Assembly (NCBI GenBank): GCA_964200185.2
Contig: CAXNAD020000394.1
Coordinates: forward strand, 1-20,461
Length of the DNA stretch: 20,461 bases
Reading direction: 5' to 3'
Origin: Choristocarpus tenellus KU-1152
Lineage: Eukaryota > Phaeophyceae
Shown piece by piece: positions 18,515 through 20,461 of the stretch; position 1 is the first letter of the stretch, and each line of letters starts with the position of its first letter. Made by a program: the position numbers and the translations under genes. Under the pieces are notes generated by a model. That model did no database searches. It was not told the DNA's origin and saw nothing but the letters and a program-made list of their open reading frames with translations.

Positions 18515-18690
18515 TGGTGATACCACTATTGACAACTGGTGTGTACACAGTTCTAATGGTAAGAAATACAGGGCATCGAATTTGAGATGGTGATACCACC
18601 ACTGACAGCTGGTGTGTATGCAGTTCTAATGGTAAGAAATACAGGGCATCGAATTTGAAAACGTTGGTGACACCACTATTGACAGCTGCT
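18515..18690. repeat. 73/77-bp tandem repeat, about 2.3 units
   Basis: Units begin TGGTGATACCAC at 18515 and 18588 and TGGTGACACCAC at 18665. The first two share nearly all their length, including TTCTAATGGTAAGAAATACA and GGGCATCGAATTTGA. The third is partial. The minus strand is open across the array (18489-18995), which I regard as a by-product of the repeat. Confidence 0.85.
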
Positions 18691-19619
18691 TCGTACAAGC
18701 TCCGAATGAAAACGAACACATAACATGTGCAAAGACGTGTGGTTGTGTTCATGACCGAGAAAAGCGCAATAAGGGGTGGATACGTTGGAAACTCTTCAAC
18801 ACGCACACATTGCCAATCTTGGCCTAACGTGAGCATTTGCTCCCTGGATTTCAAACCGCCATGACATGGAGGCCTCTTAGTGCACACCAAAAAAATTGTC
18901 ACCAGTGTCGACAGACCAGTGCTATATACGGCGGGATGGACAGACTGGCATGCATAGGGGGGGTCACGCCGATTTTGACGTGAAATTGCTTTCATTCAGA
19001 ATTGTATCTGGAGGTTCCGAAAGATATTTACGCAGGTTGTAACATATCAGTGGTGGTCGAAATTGGTATGGTCGTAGACCTGAAAACCTTTCTGCATAAC
19101 GCGGTGGGGTATCAATCGCTACCACTTTGCACAGTATTGTGCGGGAGGGAATGTAATTAGGAGAGTGCCTATGTCGTGTCTGTTTGTACGGGCGATCTTG
19201 TGTGAACCAATGTAGCATGGTGGACAGCAACACCGTCTATGCCTAACCCGAATTTGGTCTATACATTTAGAAAACAATAACGAGATAATTACTAATGCGA
19301 AGGGCATGTTCATGCTTTCACCAAAGCCAAGTACAAGAGATGTTGGAACTCTTTATCGAGAGGAATGCATGCATAGAAATTGGCGGGATACATTACACAT
19401 CGTGAATGGCCGGTTGTCAAGGAAGGCTTGACCCCGGATGGGCATGTTAGGTACGACACATTATGCGACAATGGTTGGGTTAGGGGCCGTGACTATGGGA
19501 TCATACAACCGCTTGGGTGCACGATGATGTCACCCACATGGTAATACATGCTATGTGAACAGACTAAGGTCGCAACATCCATCAAAGGCGCTAAATCATT
19601 ATGGTGATTGTGATATTGG
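18691..19619. other. no recognisable gene
   Basis: Short open frames only. I see no family motif, RNA gene or repeat I can support. Confidence 0.4.
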
Positions 19620-20095
19620 TCATTCAGAAACGCTCCCGAATGAGCCGCACAAAGGGTGCACGTTTCTGGTAGGGGGACTCACCTTCTGGTTCCCTTTGGA
19701 GGCATGGCGGCATTTGGAGGTTGGACTAAGCGTCTCCTTTGATCGCATGATGTCTGCATCGGGTGGGCACATTGCAAATGGGACAGGGGAAACCAACTGA
19801 AGGAGGGAAAGAAAATGCTTTGCGCATCGAGTCAGGTCCAGAGAGGACGGCATGCTGCGGCCAGGTTACATCATCCTCGAGTTGTACGCACCTGATCACC
19901 TTGCACAAAGAAGAACTCCAGTCGTCTTTTCCCCTTCCGACACGCCCGGCGTTTAGCGTTTCGTACAGCACACACGGATAGCGGCAGATGAGTTCGATCT
20001 TTGTAAAAGAGATACGCACCTAGTCTCCCTTGACCAAGAAAGTACGGTCTTTTCGACCTTTTTCTTTCGGTGTGTAACAAGTTCACAATAATCAA
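19620..20095 (-). CDS. possible minus-strand exons, unknown protein
   Basis: Raised GC content and coding-like translation on the minus strand. The frame 20095-19871 reads RPYFLGQGRLGAYLFY and then a basic run (NAKRRACRKGKRRLEFFFVQ). A donor-like CAG|GTGCGT near 19892 and an acceptor-like CCGCAG near 19855 could join it, in frame, to a segment with GFPCPICNVPTRCRHH, a Cys/His cluster that might bind zinc. In a third frame a strong donor-like AAG|GTGAGT lies near 19681. The implied 37-bp intron would be very short, so the exact structure is doubtful. No family recognised. Confidence 0.25.
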
Positions 20096-20461
20096 TAAAA
20101 GAACAACCGACCTTACTGAATGTTGGACCCCTAGAAGATATTTTATATACTGGGGTTCTAAACAGGCTAGTTCGAGTGTTACTTCTTCTCGGGAATCAAA
20201 TAGGAAATTTAGAAAGGGGAGTTTTGCCCTCTTTGCTAATACATTGAAATTTAAATATGTTTATGTCTGTGACGACGACGTTGAACTAGAACAAATAGAG
20301 TTACAGTTGTATATATACAGTACCTACCCCGATTTTGTGCACCCATGGGTATGCCCGAAAAAAGCGACACAGAATTTATATGGTACAATATGTGGAAAGC
20401 ATGTTTGTCTGTTATTATACCGTATTGCTCGTATGCCATATACCGTTATACCGTGGTACTG
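20096..20461. other. no recognisable gene; right edge of window
   Basis: AT-rich, with repeated ATACCGT words near the end (three occurrences after 20417). Nothing else can be supported. Confidence 0.4.

Noticed and set aside
18489-18995. 168-codon minus-strand open frame
   Set aside because: Its repeated peptide comes from the 73/77-bp tandem DNA repeat. There is no motif and no start context.
1-20461. tRNA or rRNA genes
   Set aside because: No cloverleaf-like segment with A- and B-box words and no rRNA-like conserved blocks were noticed by eye. A covariance-model scan would be needed to exclude small RNA genes.

Overview
This window looks like nuclear DNA of a eukaryote, probably a protist or alga. 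The signs are a gene split by GT-AG introns with a strong Kozak start, several MITE-like elements with TA target sites, a Tc1/mariner transposase relic, interstitial TTAGGG repeats, and low coding density. The mariner relic resembles copies I associate with stramenopiles (diatoms, oomycetes). That lineage assignment is a guess. A run of N and three long poly-C tracts near the left end show that the first 1 kb is poorly assembled.

Layout: 1-2.6 kb is essentially gene-free and poly-C-rich. 2.6-4.0 kb holds two short C-rich inverted-repeat elements around a decayed coding segment with a faint IS1-type transposase flavour. 4.9-5.3 kb is the first of three copies of a dispersed repeat. 5.6-6.8 kb is a broken Tc1/mariner transposase. 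7.0-8.1 kb has a MITE, a partial copy of the dispersed repeat, and a higher-order minisatellite. 8.9-11.1 kb is the one gene I recognise with confidence: a DUF616 (TOD1/MUCI70-type glycosyltransferase-like) protein, with a MITE in its first intron and MITEs on both sides. 12-13.6 kb contains short coding-like open segments that I cannot assign. 14.5-15.1 kb is the longest copy of the dispersed repeat, followed by a microsatellite and a fourth MITE. 15.8-17.1 kb, on the minus strand, is a broken gene with an NGQHR motif reminiscent of the ParB/sulfiredoxin-like 'DGQHR' proteins. 18-20.5 kb has telomere-like repeats, a tandem duplication, and an uncertain minus-strand coding region.

The window is mainly a repeat landscape around one probably functional secretory-pathway gene. 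Its most informative features are the two related MITE families, which share a terminal core and a subterminal motif, the conserved hairpin inside the larger family, and the decayed NGQHR gene.
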